A stretch of 64,000 nt of DNA from Amblyornis subalaris (taxonomy: Eukaryota > Chordata > Aves > Passeriformes > Ptilonorhynchidae): the NCBI GenBank assembly GCA_018881555.1, contig JACAXG010000050.1, forward strand, positions 5,890,001 to 5,954,000, read 5' to 3'. Both the position numbers and the translations under genes were made by a program. This document shows positions 38,123 to 50,590 of this stretch, one piece after another. Under the pieces are notes generated by a model that had not been told where the DNA came from, ran no database searches, and worked only from the letters and a program-made list of their open reading frames with translations. The stretch's first letter is position 1; each line of letters begins with the position of its first letter.

Positions 38123-41100
38123 CACAAATTGGGAAAACATCTTATTTCTCATATTCTTTATTGATCTGTCCGAGTTTGGTAGAGTAAGACTGGAGTTGTT
38201 GTCGAAGAATGATTTTTCTCTATTTTTATCACAGTGCCATGTAGTTGGAAGTGTAGTTACAGATTTTTACTCTTAAAAACTCATGTTAGAACTGAATTTT
38301 AAATTACTTTCCCACAATTATAATTTCTATTGCTAAAGTCCACAAGGAGGCCTTTGGATTTCCAGTGATCCAGCTAGAGAATCACGCTGATTTTTCCAGA
38401 TACTTTAGAAACAAAACCTTCCCTCAAAAGCACTAATATGCACATAATAGGACCAAGTAGAACGTGCCCACAGCATCAATTTTGCCCACACAGCCCACAG
38501 TTATCAATTTTGCCCTTTGCTTTCTATCTGATAACAGGAGAGTCAGCAGCCAGTAACAGCACCGAGGAAAAATCCCTGAACAACCTCAAAGTTCTGATGA
38601 TTTACTAAAACCTTTAACAACACAGTTTATGCTTCTGTATATTTTTCCTGTCACTGCTGCAACTGTGATTTATATAAGGAGTCCCCGTGCCCACTTTGGA
38701 AATACAGTCTTACGTTGTGCAATTGCTTCAGAGCTGTTCTGCACGCTGTGTACTTTGATGAATAATACTTCACACAGAGACATTCCCAGCAAGCCTGGAA
38801 TTCGGGAGGGAGAGGAAAAACCCAACCCTGTCTACTTCTAAAATTGTTTCTGTTCTCTGGTGAAGGTAACCACCAGTTTGTGTGTAGTGGCATTCTTTCA
38901 CTGCACACTACAGAAAGGCTCTTGCCCTTTCCTAAACCCACAACAAAAGGATACATTGCTGGCACCTATATCTATAATACTAAAGGTCCTATTTTAGATG
39001 CTAGTTTAAAATAACCCTTGGGATAACATGACTGTATTTAAAGTCCCTGCAATGTGTTTAAATGAAAGAAGTTGGTGATGTGATTGACAATCATTACTAA
39101 TAGGCTTAACCTATGCCAAAATTTCTGTTTGAACAGGCAGAATGCCTGTACTAAACTGACAGCTTGAAAGCCATGGAAAAGTTTGATTAACTTTCTACAG
39201 ATATTTGATCAGCAGCCATGGAGGCAAAGGATCCATATACTAGGAGCTTTGTAGAAACTTCTTTCCGTCTTTTATTATCTTCGCAAGCTCCTTTTACATA
39301 TACAGCCTGCATAAAATAATCCTGGCAAGGAGGCAACCTAAACCCTGTAATCTCAGGACTCATCTAATCTTCAAATAAGATCCTAATGGTGTTACCTCTT
39401 GTAACGACTCTTCATTTGAAAATGCCACTTATGTCGTTAACAGTTTCATGCTCTTATTTTATGTAGAATTAATCCATTCCTTAACACATTAAGATTGGTG
39501 GTTCATTCCTTTCTTCGTACCATCTCCAAGTTAGTAGTGGTGGCTGATGATAGTAATTAGTAATGGTGGCATGTTGTTGTTGTTGTTATTAAAAAAAATA
39601 AACATAATATTTTGTTGTAATTTTCACCTTTTAGATAAAATCTGAACGTCAGACCAAGAGCGAGAAAGCTTTTAATTTTCCTAGGCTTTAGGGGTTCTTT
39701 CATAGTGGTTGTCATTAGTAGATATTAATCTATCACTATGAAATTGTGTATAAGACACAAGAGAGCTTTCCTAGTGGGGGAGTTCAATTAAATACAACAT
39801 CAGATACTCTGTGTGGTATTTAAGCTATTTAAGGCTGGTCGGGAAACAATAATTCAGTTTTGACACATTATATAAAGGTTTCTGCTCTAGGTCTTGTCCC
39901 ACACTGGAGAAATCTCAGGTCTTTTAAAGCCAGTGGAATGGGAGAGTGAACCTGGATTTCCTATATCCCTGAACTGTGATAACCAGAATGGAAAATCAGT
40001 CTCTTAAAATATTAGGTTGGCACCATCCCATCTCATTTGAGAATTGGCTGGTCATTACATTCTCCTGGGAGGAGAGATGTCACCATACTCCAGTAGTAGT
40101 CAAAGCTGGGAAGAGAAACTTCCTGCTTCAATTTTTCTGAGAAGCCAGTTGGGAAGTGGTTTAATCTTTGATTCTTCTGCAACCCAGATGAGTGTTCTCA
40201 TGGCATCGTTGTCTCCCATCAAAATCCTGCACACTAGTCTTGGTTTAACTACTGGTAAAAATTGTATTTTCAATGATGGCAGCAAAGAATTAACACAATG
40301 GCAGGCAGTAAAAAGTGGGTTTCCACCATGATGGATGGAAATGTGGACCTATTAATATGTATTTTCCACCATGTCAAGAAAATCTTAGCCCTTCACCTCT
40401 GTTCCTCTCCCTTGGCTTCCCCCACCCTTCCAATTTGCGAGTTTGTCTTGTGGAAAACCTCCTTGGTATTTTGTAGAAAACTGCTTAATCATGTATAGGT
40501 GATTCTATTCTATAATTACCTTTCCAGCAGAGTTTCAAGCTAGCTATACCACCAAGACAAAATCAGCGAATTAAGTCCCAATCATGCTTCTGAAATGAAT
40601 TCCTATTTAGTGACCTTGGAGTGAAAGCATGATGTACACAAAATGATGTGAATCACAAAAGGCAAAAAGTGTCTCCCACACTGANACTGCAACTTCCTGA
40701 AAGCTGGTGTGATTTTTGTGTGGGTGACAAAGTTTACACAGTTAGAGCTTTCTGAAAACAAATCTTTTGATGGAATCTGCTGCTGTGACTATAAGGTACA
40801 TTAAACAATTTTAAAAATCATTGAATCTAAAAATGTTATTGGATAAAGTAGAGTTATTTATTTCTGGCAGTACCAATTTTTCTGTCTTAAGTAATGCCCT
40901 CTTGACTTGTNTCATGCTGGACTAATGTCTTTTATTAATCTTTTGTTTTGAGACATTCTAGAAGTGAGAGAACTGTTGTGATAATATTAAATGCCATTAC
41001 ATAGTACAAACCCACAACACATAGTCAAGGAAAAGAGATCATTATTTAGTCATGAGAGAGAAAAATCCAGTGAATTTGCTGTGTAATAGTTACTGATTGT

Positions 41101-44100
41101 GTGTCTATTTTATTTTTATATCTCATGAGATAGGAAAATGGATCAACTATTTGCCACTAAATTATTTAATTTTCTCAATATCTAAGAATACATAAAAAGC
41201 TTCCAAATCCTGATTTGTGAATTATGAAGAAGCTGCAAGAGAAATGCTTTCCCTAAAGGCCCTTGGATTAAGCACTTCTCAGTCTAAATATTCTTTGGCT
41301 CTTTGCCATTCACTGGCTTTATCAATCATTTGCACTTATATAGCACTTAGCAAACACTATTAAAGTTATGTCTTGCCTTATTCCTGTGTGAAAGGTAAAT
41401 ATCATGCTATATTCATTAGAAAATGTGGATAGATTTACGTAGATACTAGAGAGGACACAGTTAACCAGTAAGTTTTCTTATACGTGTTTGTCTTTTCCCC
41501 TCATTTTGTACTTTTGCAGAGAACGGGATTGCCATGTAATTTATTTAACAGATTGTTTATCTCTACAGAGTGAACGCATTCTACATTCATAGCAAGGTAT
41601 ATATCTATAAAGTCGCAGCATGATGAGTCTCAATTTATGTTGGTGTAATCCCTTTGAAATTATAATGCCATGACAGGCCAGGTTCCTCAGCTTCTGCCTG
41701 GGACGTAGTTAGCATTCCTGCAGTAACCTTCTAGAGTACCCTAATCACTCAAGNGTATAGAAATAATGATATTGCCCGTTGAAAAATGAAACATGGGTGT
41801 TAGGACAGGGCTCCTGGGTTGGAACCTGTTACTTGTTCACTTTGGAAATTTATAGAAAAAGTCAGAACTGCCCATTGTTAAGTTATGTACAATATATAAT
41901 AGTCTTTGTAAGATATACATAGGAAGAGTGGGAGAGAGCATGCTGTAAACATACATGTGTATATATAGTGGAACATACGCAGCACATTCAGCTCTATGTT
42001 TTTCTTCATATACATTAAAAGACATTTTTACTCAGAGATTGCATTCTGGAATCAGTAGGTAGCAAACAGCAAGATTTATTTTTTTATATTTATTCTTGAA
42101 AAATCATAAGAATTGCTGAAGAAATATTCTTCCCCCTGCTCCAGCAGTGCTATTTTCTGGGCTATGTTGAAAGTGGTATGATACAAACCTCCCAGATGAG
42201 AAAAGTGTCAAAAGCAAGAGATGGGAACACATAATTAATGTGGTTGCACTTTGCTTTTATCCCCGCATCCCGTGCTGATCCCTGCCAAGACACTGGAGGA
42301 GGCTTTTCCCTCCTGCCCCCATGTGCAGCCCAGCAGCCCCACATTTGTTCCCTACAGCCCTGCTGGTTTTAGGTTGGTCAGGGTGCTTCCAACGAAGAAG
42401 AGAGGAAGCATAGCCTAAGTAGCAGGGGAGACGAGCCAGTTACTTCGAGGTGCAGGACACAAAAAGGCTTTATTTAAGGTTTCCCAGTTATTTACTTGGC
42501 TGCAACTTTGTCCCCTTTGAGAAAGTTGAGGAGGCTCAGCCAAGAGCACTCATCTTCTGTAAGTTATGGCTTTTCATATTGCTGTGGATTTCTCTCATAT
42601 TCCAAGCCATGTTTGCTGGACTACTTCTATTATCAAGAATTTAAAAGTAAGTAAGTGTCGTGAATGAGGAAATAAGACAAGAGAAAACATCTGATGCCAG
42701 ACCAAAATACTTTTGTTACAGTTGTGATTGCTGTGCTTGACCTGCTAAATTGAATACTAAAATGGGGCCAGGTAGGTCAGAAGTCCTGTCTTACACTTCT
42801 GGTTTCTGATTTAGAAGAAATAATGGTAACCCTCTCAGTCAAATTCACAATAACAATGCCATTTAGTAAAGGATCAAGACCTCTTTTCTTTAACCTGCCA
42901 GCAATTTGTCTTGGAATAAGTGGTAATTACTAGCCAAGATTTGAAAAGTATTGCTTATGATTTTTCCACCCTTTGGCACTGAAAGCTTTTTCCATCTTCT
43001 CCACAGCAAGCTAACTCTTTGAGTAATATATATTTTTATTATTTTTATTAATATACATTCAATAGCACTACTATCCGCCTATGGCAGGTTTTTTGATGTA
43101 TGTCAGCGTAGATAAGTTATCTCAATTGCTATCTACAATGTAATTAATACTCAGACAGGATTGAAAGAGAGGGCTATTTGGACCTAACATCATTTAAGCT
43201 AAATGCTGTGATTGAGTTTTAGTGCTTGATTTATATAAAAATTTTATTAAATGATCATTAATTTAACCAAGAACAAAACCAAGATGTTTTATTTTTGTGT
43301 CCAGCATTGTATTTTTCAGTTCTGCCAGCAAGCTCAAAAGTAGTTAATCATAGAGCACTAGCAGTGAGTATTCTGATCTTGCTATAAAATCTGATTTTCT
43401 TGCATATTTCTTGCAATATAATAAACTCCATTCTTCTCAACCAATAAGCCCTCTTCGCCATTCCCAGCTGCAAAGAAGATCTTTATGATTCAGGCTATCA
43501 TTCTTCTTGCCCTACACATAAAGTGTTGGAAAAGTATTTTTCCCTTTTTGGTGTTTTTTTTTAAGCCACCCAATCCACAGCGACTTTACAGAATAGACAA
43601 TAGAAATTGCACACTATTTATTTCCTGGGAGTTCCTTTCTCCTGTTCAAACACAAGACTAGGAAACACATACAACAGTAAAATATGACAAAAATGTTTGA
43701 AAGCATTTTTGAAGACAATATTCCCTCTCCAGTTTTGCAGTACTTCAGGGAACATTTTGATCTTTTTGGAAAAAGTGCCAGTAAGATTGTGCCATATGTG
43801 CTACAAGGGCTGGGTAGAGAAGGCAGGCCTGAAGTAAAGTCCAACGAGAGCAAAATGCAAGCTGAACAAAACACCTAACTTCTCCATGAGAAAGGAACCA
43901 CTTGCCCAGTTCTTATGTGCATAATGATAATTGGCATCTGCTAATCAATACTTTCATATCTCCAGACAGCTCTCAAACAGGTAGGATTCATGAGATGGAG
44001 CTGCGAGCAAAAGGGGAAGTTTTCATCTGATGTAAAGCACATGAAGGAAAAGTTCAAGCCTTGTGGAAAGGTGCAAGTGCAGCTGTGGAGGCAGGAGGCA

Positions 44101-45121
44101 GGGAAGACTTTCTTCACCAGGTATTGCTGCAGTAAGGGCAGAAGGTATGAAACCACAAACTTCACGAGTTCAGCTGCCTCCCTGATCCAACCGGCAAAAG
44201 TCTGTTATTCCAGGTGTTAGAATCTGTGGTTAAATACAGTGGCAATTACCCCATAAATAATTATGTTAGGTATGAAAAAATTTTGTATCAAAATTGATTT
44301 TGCATCTATTTAGTGTATAGATTGTACATACTATGAAAGTAAATGAGCAAGTATAAGGAGGGGAATGATTCTAAAAGTGAACACAGAAAGGCAGGAACAC
44401 TTGCCTGTGTGCGTGGGTCAGTTGCTCTGCCAGGAATTCAATGAAATATGCTTTTGTCTTTCATAAGCTATTTTATAGCTTCTCCTTGCATGTATTTCTG
44501 ATAATACTTCCTTATATATTCTCTCTGGCACACCACTTTCATTATTTTCCTATCACTTTATTGCCATGTGTAAAACACGCTATTGCTTCGTCATCCGTTA
44601 GTCACAGTGCTACAATGAGACTTACAGCTGTTTAATCCACTGGTAAATTTGACTCAGCTGGATGTGGATAAACTAGGAATGAAGTTATTTTGTATAGGTA
44701 TGATACAGTACGTTTGATCTTAAAACTGCTTATTAACTAAAAAGAATAATATTCTCCAAATGCTTGATTAAAGTTTGAGGGCTAAATTTGCAAAGATATG
44801 GGGGTGAAGTTGCATGCATAAATTTTATATTTGTTAACAGGATTTCAGTATTTATCTCCCCAACAGCATTTAAATAGCAATAATAATTAACAAATGTTCA
44901 CTAATTGAATCAAAACTGTACAGAATAAGTTTTCAAAATTATCTTTTCTTCTACTTTCAGATTTGGATTAATAGATAGTGGGTCACGTGCAGAATTTTCC
45001 AAATTCAGAAAGCAAATATATTTCCTCTATTTCATGACAATTGATAACTTTTAACTGGCTATGTAACTTTGGAGCAGATCTGTTCCAAATAACAGAATCT
45101 GCTTAATTCCCATGATATCAC
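38123..45121. other. Unique noncoding DNA, no gene recognised
   Basis: This AT-rich unique sequence includes a (TTG)n run near 39573-39590. Short frames on both strands lack recognisable motifs, including 104 codons at 38651-38965 minus and 95 codons at 40044-40331 plus. The segment 43020-43270 has compact ATTA-rich, enhancer-like texture. A GC-richer patch at 42240-42420 contains no identifiable feature. Confidence 0.55.
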
Positions 45122-45253
45122 TTAGGCCCTGATCTTGCAATCACATTGGCACAGATGGACTCCTGTATCCAGACCGAGCCCACATATGCCAAAGAGGCTC
45201 CAGACAATGAAGGCACTGGCTCATGGAAATCCAATTGCAAGATCAAGACCTTA
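45122..45253. mobile_element. Palindromic MITE relic with TTA target duplication
   Basis: The element is 126 bases (45125-45250), beginning GGCCCTGATCTTGCAAT and ending ATTGCAAGATCAAGACC. The ends are inverted repeats matching at about 15 of 17 positions. Beyond that the two halves are only loosely complementary, with a degenerate GGACTCCTG / CGAGCC ... GGCTCC centre. TTA flanks both ends (45122-45124 and 45251-45253), consistent with the 3-base TWA duplications of PIF/Harbinger-type transposons. From memory it resembles the abundant GGCCCTGATCCTGCAA-type palindromic MITEs of turtles and crocodilians (Chompy-like). The family name is a suggestion, not a database result. It carries no coding capacity. 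Confidence 0.7.
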
Positions 45254-45959
45254 ATTCCCTTTAGTTTTGTCTCTTCCTAATGAGAGCTGTCAATTACTTA
45301 TAGTAATTAGGTGGGCAATGGATGTTAATGGGACGAGATTTTAAATATGCTACTTCAAAATTATATGAATAAATCATACAAATTTCTTTGCCTGTCTTTT
45401 ACCATATGTCCTTNTTCAAATCCATACCATTTGTTTTACATCTGTTAAAAAAAGGCACATAATGTACAGGCACCACAGTTGACTTTGAAGAACTCTAAAG
45501 GTGATGTGCCAACTTTTCAATAATTGTCACAAAAGAGATATTTTAGACAATGGAATTGTTGGATTTGAAAAGAAAGTTACGAATTTGCTAGTAAGGGTAC
45601 TCCATTTTTTTATTTCTTTTTTATTTTGTTAGTACTCACTTGTGAAACAAAACTTTCTACAGTAAATTGCTCTTAATTTGTACATCAGAGTGAACAAGAT
45701 TGTAATGCTTATTCCNGTTATAAGGGCATGCTTCACCCTATATTCCTTATATTTAAAGTTGGTGTCATTTATTAACATCAGTAGAAATCTAATGGGATAT
45801 CTTTCATTTCCTCGTAAGACAGGTATCATACAAATAGTTGTCAGTAAAATGCAGATTTTAATCCATTTTCCTGAATTTAATGCAACCTTATGCAAATGAG
45901 ATATTATAATATGCATAGTTAGTATGCTGGGCACTGGATGTCTCCTGTGGAGAAAACAA
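45254..45959. other. Unique noncoding DNA, no gene recognised
   Basis: This is AT-rich sequence between the MITE relic and the CpG-enriched block. Overlapping short frames on both strands at 45629-45934 are not recognisable. Confidence 0.55.
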
Positions 45960-46330
45960 GCTTAAGTTAAGCAGATATGCCTTCGCACTGCGGAATGCTC
46001 CGTTGCCAGATCGGGTCAGTGCTAGGAAATTACAGGTTCCAGTATTTTAAATAGAGTCTTTGCAGAGAGCACCATTAAATAACTGCACAGATCTATTCAT
46101 TTCTCCAAGCAGAGGCAATAATTGGTAACTCTTGTCATTACGTACAAACACTGTGTTCCTCCAAGAATAGCCCAGTGTGATTAGCTCTCAGCAGATCGGC
46201 TGTTCTTTTACGAACTCTCTCGAGTGGCTTTTCGTCTCTGAGCATTTGCAGATAAAGCCGCTGTAACTGAGCACAGCTGATGAGTCATCTCGCTGAGTTC
46301 TGTACATCTGTTCCAAAACAGTTCATTGTT
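45960..46330. promoter_or_regulatory. CpG-enriched candidate enhancer with palindromic AP-1 site
   Basis: About eleven CpG dinucleotides occur in roughly 330 bases, in a window where many 300-base stretches have one or two. A perfect palindromic AP-1/CRE-related site, GATGAGTCATC, lies at 46279-46289. It is preceded by an AGCAC-AGCTG phrase. Further features are ATTACGTAC near 46138, CTCGAG near 46220 and several TAAT cores. Sequence complexity is high, with no simple repeats. Retention of CpG over time suggests either selection or low methylation. Activity is inferred only. Confidence 0.35.
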
Positions 46331-47519
46331 TTCTTGAAAAAAAGAACAAACTTCTATTTTTAAGAAAGTCTGGGTTCACAACGTTGTTATTAAGGGAAAG
46401 CTCAGGCAGACATCTTATAATCTTAGCCTGTGACATGAAGAACACTCCTGCTGCAGCCCGACAGTAATACTTACTCTAAAAATGCTTTTTTTGACATTGT
46501 TTTTCTATCTGTTGGCTTTTCTCTCTCTTACCTTAATGCAGAATTCAAACTGTGTTTTCTGTCCTAAATCACATTTTATTTCCAGGGATTAGGGGTGATT
46601 CAAAAGTAGTTGAAAGCAGAATGCAGCTGGAGTGCTCATCTAGTTCATGTATAATAAGGACTCTTAGCACTTCTGCCCATTCCTGGTCTTTTGAAATGCA
46701 ATATTTCAGCAGGCTATTTAGTTCACACTTCTTCAAATAACCATAGATACACACACCTACAAGACCAAGAGTTTAACCTTTTATTTAAAAATAGACAGCT
46801 AGGTATCTCTGCACCATTGAGGAGTCTCAAAGGATCATAAAAATATATACTTGAGCTAAATCATGTACTGTGTCTTAAAATTATTAATTAGACTGGTTAA
46901 GTTTAGATATGGCTCCTGGTGTACTATAACCGAATACTTGCTGCTCTGTTGGGTAAAACTTAAATATTTCCAGTTTGTGTAATATTGACTTAGCAATCAT
47001 CAGAAGAGCTTTAATGCTTACAAATGAAATAATTTGTTTGAATATTTGTTTAACTCTTAGGCTAATGTCAACTTTAGGATTGCTAACTCAGTAGTTGAGT
47101 AGGATCAAAATTTGGGAATTGAGGATATAAAGCTCATCAGTTGTAGAAAAACTGGAGTGTAATTGATTCTGCCTTTGAGCTGGGAAATAGACTTCTTGAC
47201 TTCAAAAAGTTCTTTGTACTGCTCTGCAAACATCAGACTCTCAAACACAAAACTATAATGCTTTTGCAAGCAGCAGGATTTTAATTTTCACAGTGAATGT
47301 ATTATGAATTTATGATGTTTTTAGGACAGTAACTGGAGCAAACTTGTTTGTAAAATGATATAAGTGAGTATACAGACAGAAGTGTTGGTAGTTAACAGCA
47401 TTCTTTAGAATAAAGTTAAAAACCCCACCACTGTAGATGTTTTCTGAGAGATCAAATCAGGTGAAAGGGAAATAATAATGGTGGAATCAAGAACTGGTCT
47501 GAAGAGCTGAACGGAGGTC
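46331..47519. other. Unique noncoding DNA, no gene recognised
   Basis: This is AT-rich sequence up to the CR1 insertion, with no recognisable frame, repeat or element. Confidence 0.6.
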
Positions 47520-47826
47520 GATACCTAAGTGGGGCCTACAAAAGAGCTGGAGAGTGACTTTTACAAGGGTATACAGTGATAGAACAAGGGCTTTAAACTG
47601 AAAGAGGGTAGGTTTTTGGAAANTAGGAAAAAAATCTTTATTATGACAGACTGGAACAGGTTGCCCAGAAAAGTTGTGGATGCCCCATCCCTGGCAGTGT
47701 TCCAGGCCAGGATGGATGGGGCTTTGAGCAACCTGGTCTAGTGGAAGGTGTCTCTGCCCATGGCAGAATGTTGGAACTAGATGTTCTTTGGGTCCTTTCC
47801 AATCCAAACTGTTAGATGATTCTATG
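47520..47826 (+). mobile_element. CR1 LINE 3' fragment, least diverged copy
   Basis: This plus-strand CR1 tail runs from AAGTGGGGCCTACAAAAGAG through GGAACAGGTTGCCCAGAAAAG, GTGGATGCCCCATCCCTGGC and GAGCAACCTGGTCTAGTGGA to the terminal GATGATTCTATG at 47815-47826. It is close to the avian consensus as I know it, so it is probably the youngest of the four copies. A short internal deletion and an N occur around 47600-47640. It is 5'-truncated and noncoding. Confidence 0.95.
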
Positions 47827-49159
47827 TTTACATTTCTTGAAGGAAGGTGTTAATCGTTGGCAACACAGTTATAGGCACAGTGAGAGGGGATTCTTATTCC
47901 TCCTCTTTGGAGCTTAAAGTAGAAAATAATATTTTGTTTGCANTACTGCAAGAATCAGACAATTTCTCTTTGAAAATGTCCCTTGGGCTTTCAGTTATGC
48001 CTTTGGTCTGCTGTGTNTAGGCACCAGTAATGCCAGAGTCCATAAGATTTCACAGGAAGATAAGACTGGGGAATACCATCTATGTCTTCATATTCNGTTT
48101 CTTTCAAGGCAAGAATGTAATAAAATCTCATAAACAGAATAATTACCAAATAAAAGCTGACCTTTTAAAACCCACTGTCCATACTGGGAGGCCTTTGAGT
48201 GTTCTTCCAGTGTTCTTNCAGCTGGAAAACCACATGCTTAATTTTATTCATGGACAAATGTCCTTGTGTTGACACTGTCCTTTAGCTTAAAAAGCTGTCC
48301 ATCTTGATACAGTTCTGCATTGTAGCCATGGNCCTGTCCAGTATCTGCTTCATTAAGCTAGCGAGCTCAAGCTTTTTAACGTTATTTGTTTAATTTTTCT
48401 TCTGATAGAATTAATCTTCCTTTTTCTTCAGAAATCAGAACATGCTATTATTCCATTTGGTATTTTTGCAACTCCTCTCACACAGCATTCTGTGATTTCC
48501 CAGGTTCCTTGTATACTGAAAATGGAAAATATGGTGTTCATGTTGCTGCTGTTGAAAATGAGAATGCAGGGTTGTTTGTTTCAGAAAGTATCTGCAGGTT
48601 TTGTTTTTGCATTGTGAAACCCTCAGCAGTTAGGTAATGATTTGAGATGTAACACCTTGGCCAGTTTGACACTCCCACAGCTTTGCACAGCTGAGGGAAA
48701 CAGACTGAAGTTGCAGTAAAAAATGAGATGTTATTGTTGCCTTTCTGTCAGCAAACGGGTCTTGAACCTTGGAATTTTTTACGTTCCTGGATTGTCTTTC
48801 ATCCTTCACAATCTAGACTTATTAACCTTGCACACTGCAAAGTTTGTATTTCTAATCTGTGTAATCTTTGGGAAGAACACTTGTTGACAGGTAGAGAAAC
48901 TATTAAGCCCAGTTGGCCAAGTATCCATTTATTTTATCATAGTTTCATAGGAAAACAAGGCTTACACGGTTATGATCTGTGGGTGGCTACATGGATGTAG
49001 CATACACATATCAAAGCTATCTGTCCATTTGTTCCTCACACCTACAGAACATCTTTTNCATTAGTTTCCTGATTCTAACCAAATTTGACCAAATGGTAAA
49101 ATTTACAGATTATGAAGTTCCTGTAGGATCTTTTGAAAGTAGGTAGGAGGGTTAAAGGT
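47827..49159. other. Unique noncoding DNA, no gene recognised
   Basis: Seven of the window's Ns fall in or near this stretch. Short frames (at most 90 codons) have no recognisable family. Confidence 0.55.
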
Positions 49160-49300
49160 GGGTGTCAATTCCCTCCCAAGCATGGGAAAAACTGCACTGT
49201 GAATTCAGCCTTTATGAGACACCAAAGGCTCCATGCTCAGGAGAAATATTTTATGAATGCTCAANCTTGGAAAAGTTCCAATAATAGGTTATATCTTCTT
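49160..49300 (+). pseudogene. Degraded C2H2 zinc-finger relic
   Basis: In the plus frame covering 49133-49318, one and a half fingers of the classic tandem type can be traced. HGKNCTVNSAFMRHQRLH at about 49181-49234 keeps the spacing of the canonical finger: 12 residues between the position of the second cysteine (now His) and the first zinc-binding His, then exactly three residues to the second His. The linker HAQEKYF corresponds to HTGEKPY/F. It runs into a second finger start, where MNAQXWKSSN aligns with the usual xCxxCGKSF, its cysteines lost. Both cysteines of the first finger are also lost, so it cannot bind zinc. A processed or decayed exon copy of a zinc-finger gene is the likely origin. 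Confidence 0.5.
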
Positions 49301-50382
49301 AAACTCTGCTGTTCATAAGAAAACTCTTTTCCTTTGTCTTGGAGTTCAGGGACCCACTTTGTGTTAGAATTAAGCAAAACTGTATGTCTTAAGTATTTGA
49401 CTTAAATATTCTGCTCTCACATCATGTCGATATGTCTCTCTTGAGTTCTAAATTCTTGCTATTTGTTACTCTGAGTGATCAATCACAATATACCTAATAC
49501 TTATACAAAATCACAACTTCCACATCTGGCTGCTTGCCTGTGCACCTGATGATTTCTCTGGAGAAACCGTATAAATTAACGACAGAAAATAAAGGGTATT
49601 GTGGAAGTAAAAGCATCACAAATATACTTAAAATACTTATAGTTCAGAGGAAAAAAATGTATGGTCTCTACTCTTGGGGTTTAGCTGAGGATTTATTTAA
49701 GGAGCCAGAAGAGAGCTGACAATAGCGTAAAAGGAACAGTAAAAAAAGAATCACAATTGTACAATATGAACAGAGAAGTAAAAAAGAATAAAACCCTCTG
49801 CCAAACTCATGAGTTTTTGTACCTCAGGAGAATGCTGTGGCCATATCCATGCCCCCAGGCTTGGTCATTAGCAAACTTTTTACTTGTGAAAACTGCATAA
49901 GATTGTATCGTGGCTATGGTAAAGTGCACGGCACAGAGCAAGGGAAGGAAGGCTCAGATCAGCTAGAAAGCNCTCATGGTGCTCTGTGTGCTACTAATTT
50001 TTTACAAATATCTGAACTGTCATTACTGAAAACTTTCTTCTGTCAGGGAATTTCTGTATCTCTGACTTCTCCCACCACTTTTTGTGCTTTTGTTAGAGAA
50101 AGGAAAGAAAGATCAAATAAACAAACAGCTCTATCTATGAAATTTTATTTGCACTGGTGTTAATTGGGCAGGGATTTGGGTTTTTGCTCACCGGTTGTAA
50201 CTCTCACTGTCTCATGTGGTTTTGCTTTTCTTATTTTTCTTATTAAGCTCTTTTTTTTATTGGAACCAAGACACTGGGAATGTTGAACTGCCTCTTATGT
50301 ATGAGTTGTATGCAATGAACTCAAAACTGATCTTTTAATGTTTCCCATGGAATTAAAAGCTATTGCAAAAGAATAGCTTTTT
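49301..50382. other. Unique noncoding DNA, no gene recognised
   Basis: This is AT-rich sequence. An EKPYKL hexapeptide in a plus frame near 49558-49577 resembles a zinc-finger linker but has no correctly spaced histidines. A 108-codon plus frame at 49837-50163 is unrecognised. Confidence 0.5.
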
Positions 50383-50420
50383 TATATATATATATATGTA
50401 TATATATATATGTATATATG
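50383..50420. repeat. (TA)n microsatellite with TG interruptions
   Basis: This is a run of about 19 TA-like dinucleotides with GT interruptions at about 50398 and 50412, an AT-alternating tract prone to length variation. Confidence 0.93.
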
Positions 50421-50526
50421 TTTATTTTTTTAATACATGTACCCATCCTGTAGAAGTCTTTTTCTACAAACACACTATTCTGTAAAATCTCTCTCTCTCC
50501 CACCTCTCTATGGTCGCTATCCCAGG

Positions 50527-50590
50527 TATATCTACGTCTATCTATATCTATCTATATATCAATATATATCTATATCTATATATCTATCTT
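50527..50590. repeat. (TATC)n / (TA)n compound microsatellite
   Basis: Alternating TCTA and TA units run for about 64 bases. Together with the TA tract 110 bases upstream, this makes a compound unstable region. Confidence 0.92.

Noticed and set aside
49558..49577. EKPYKL peptide as a second zinc-finger linker
   Set aside because: There are no correctly spaced histidines or cysteines around it. Six residues alone are not enough, so it is mentioned only as a weak echo of the 49.2 kb relic.
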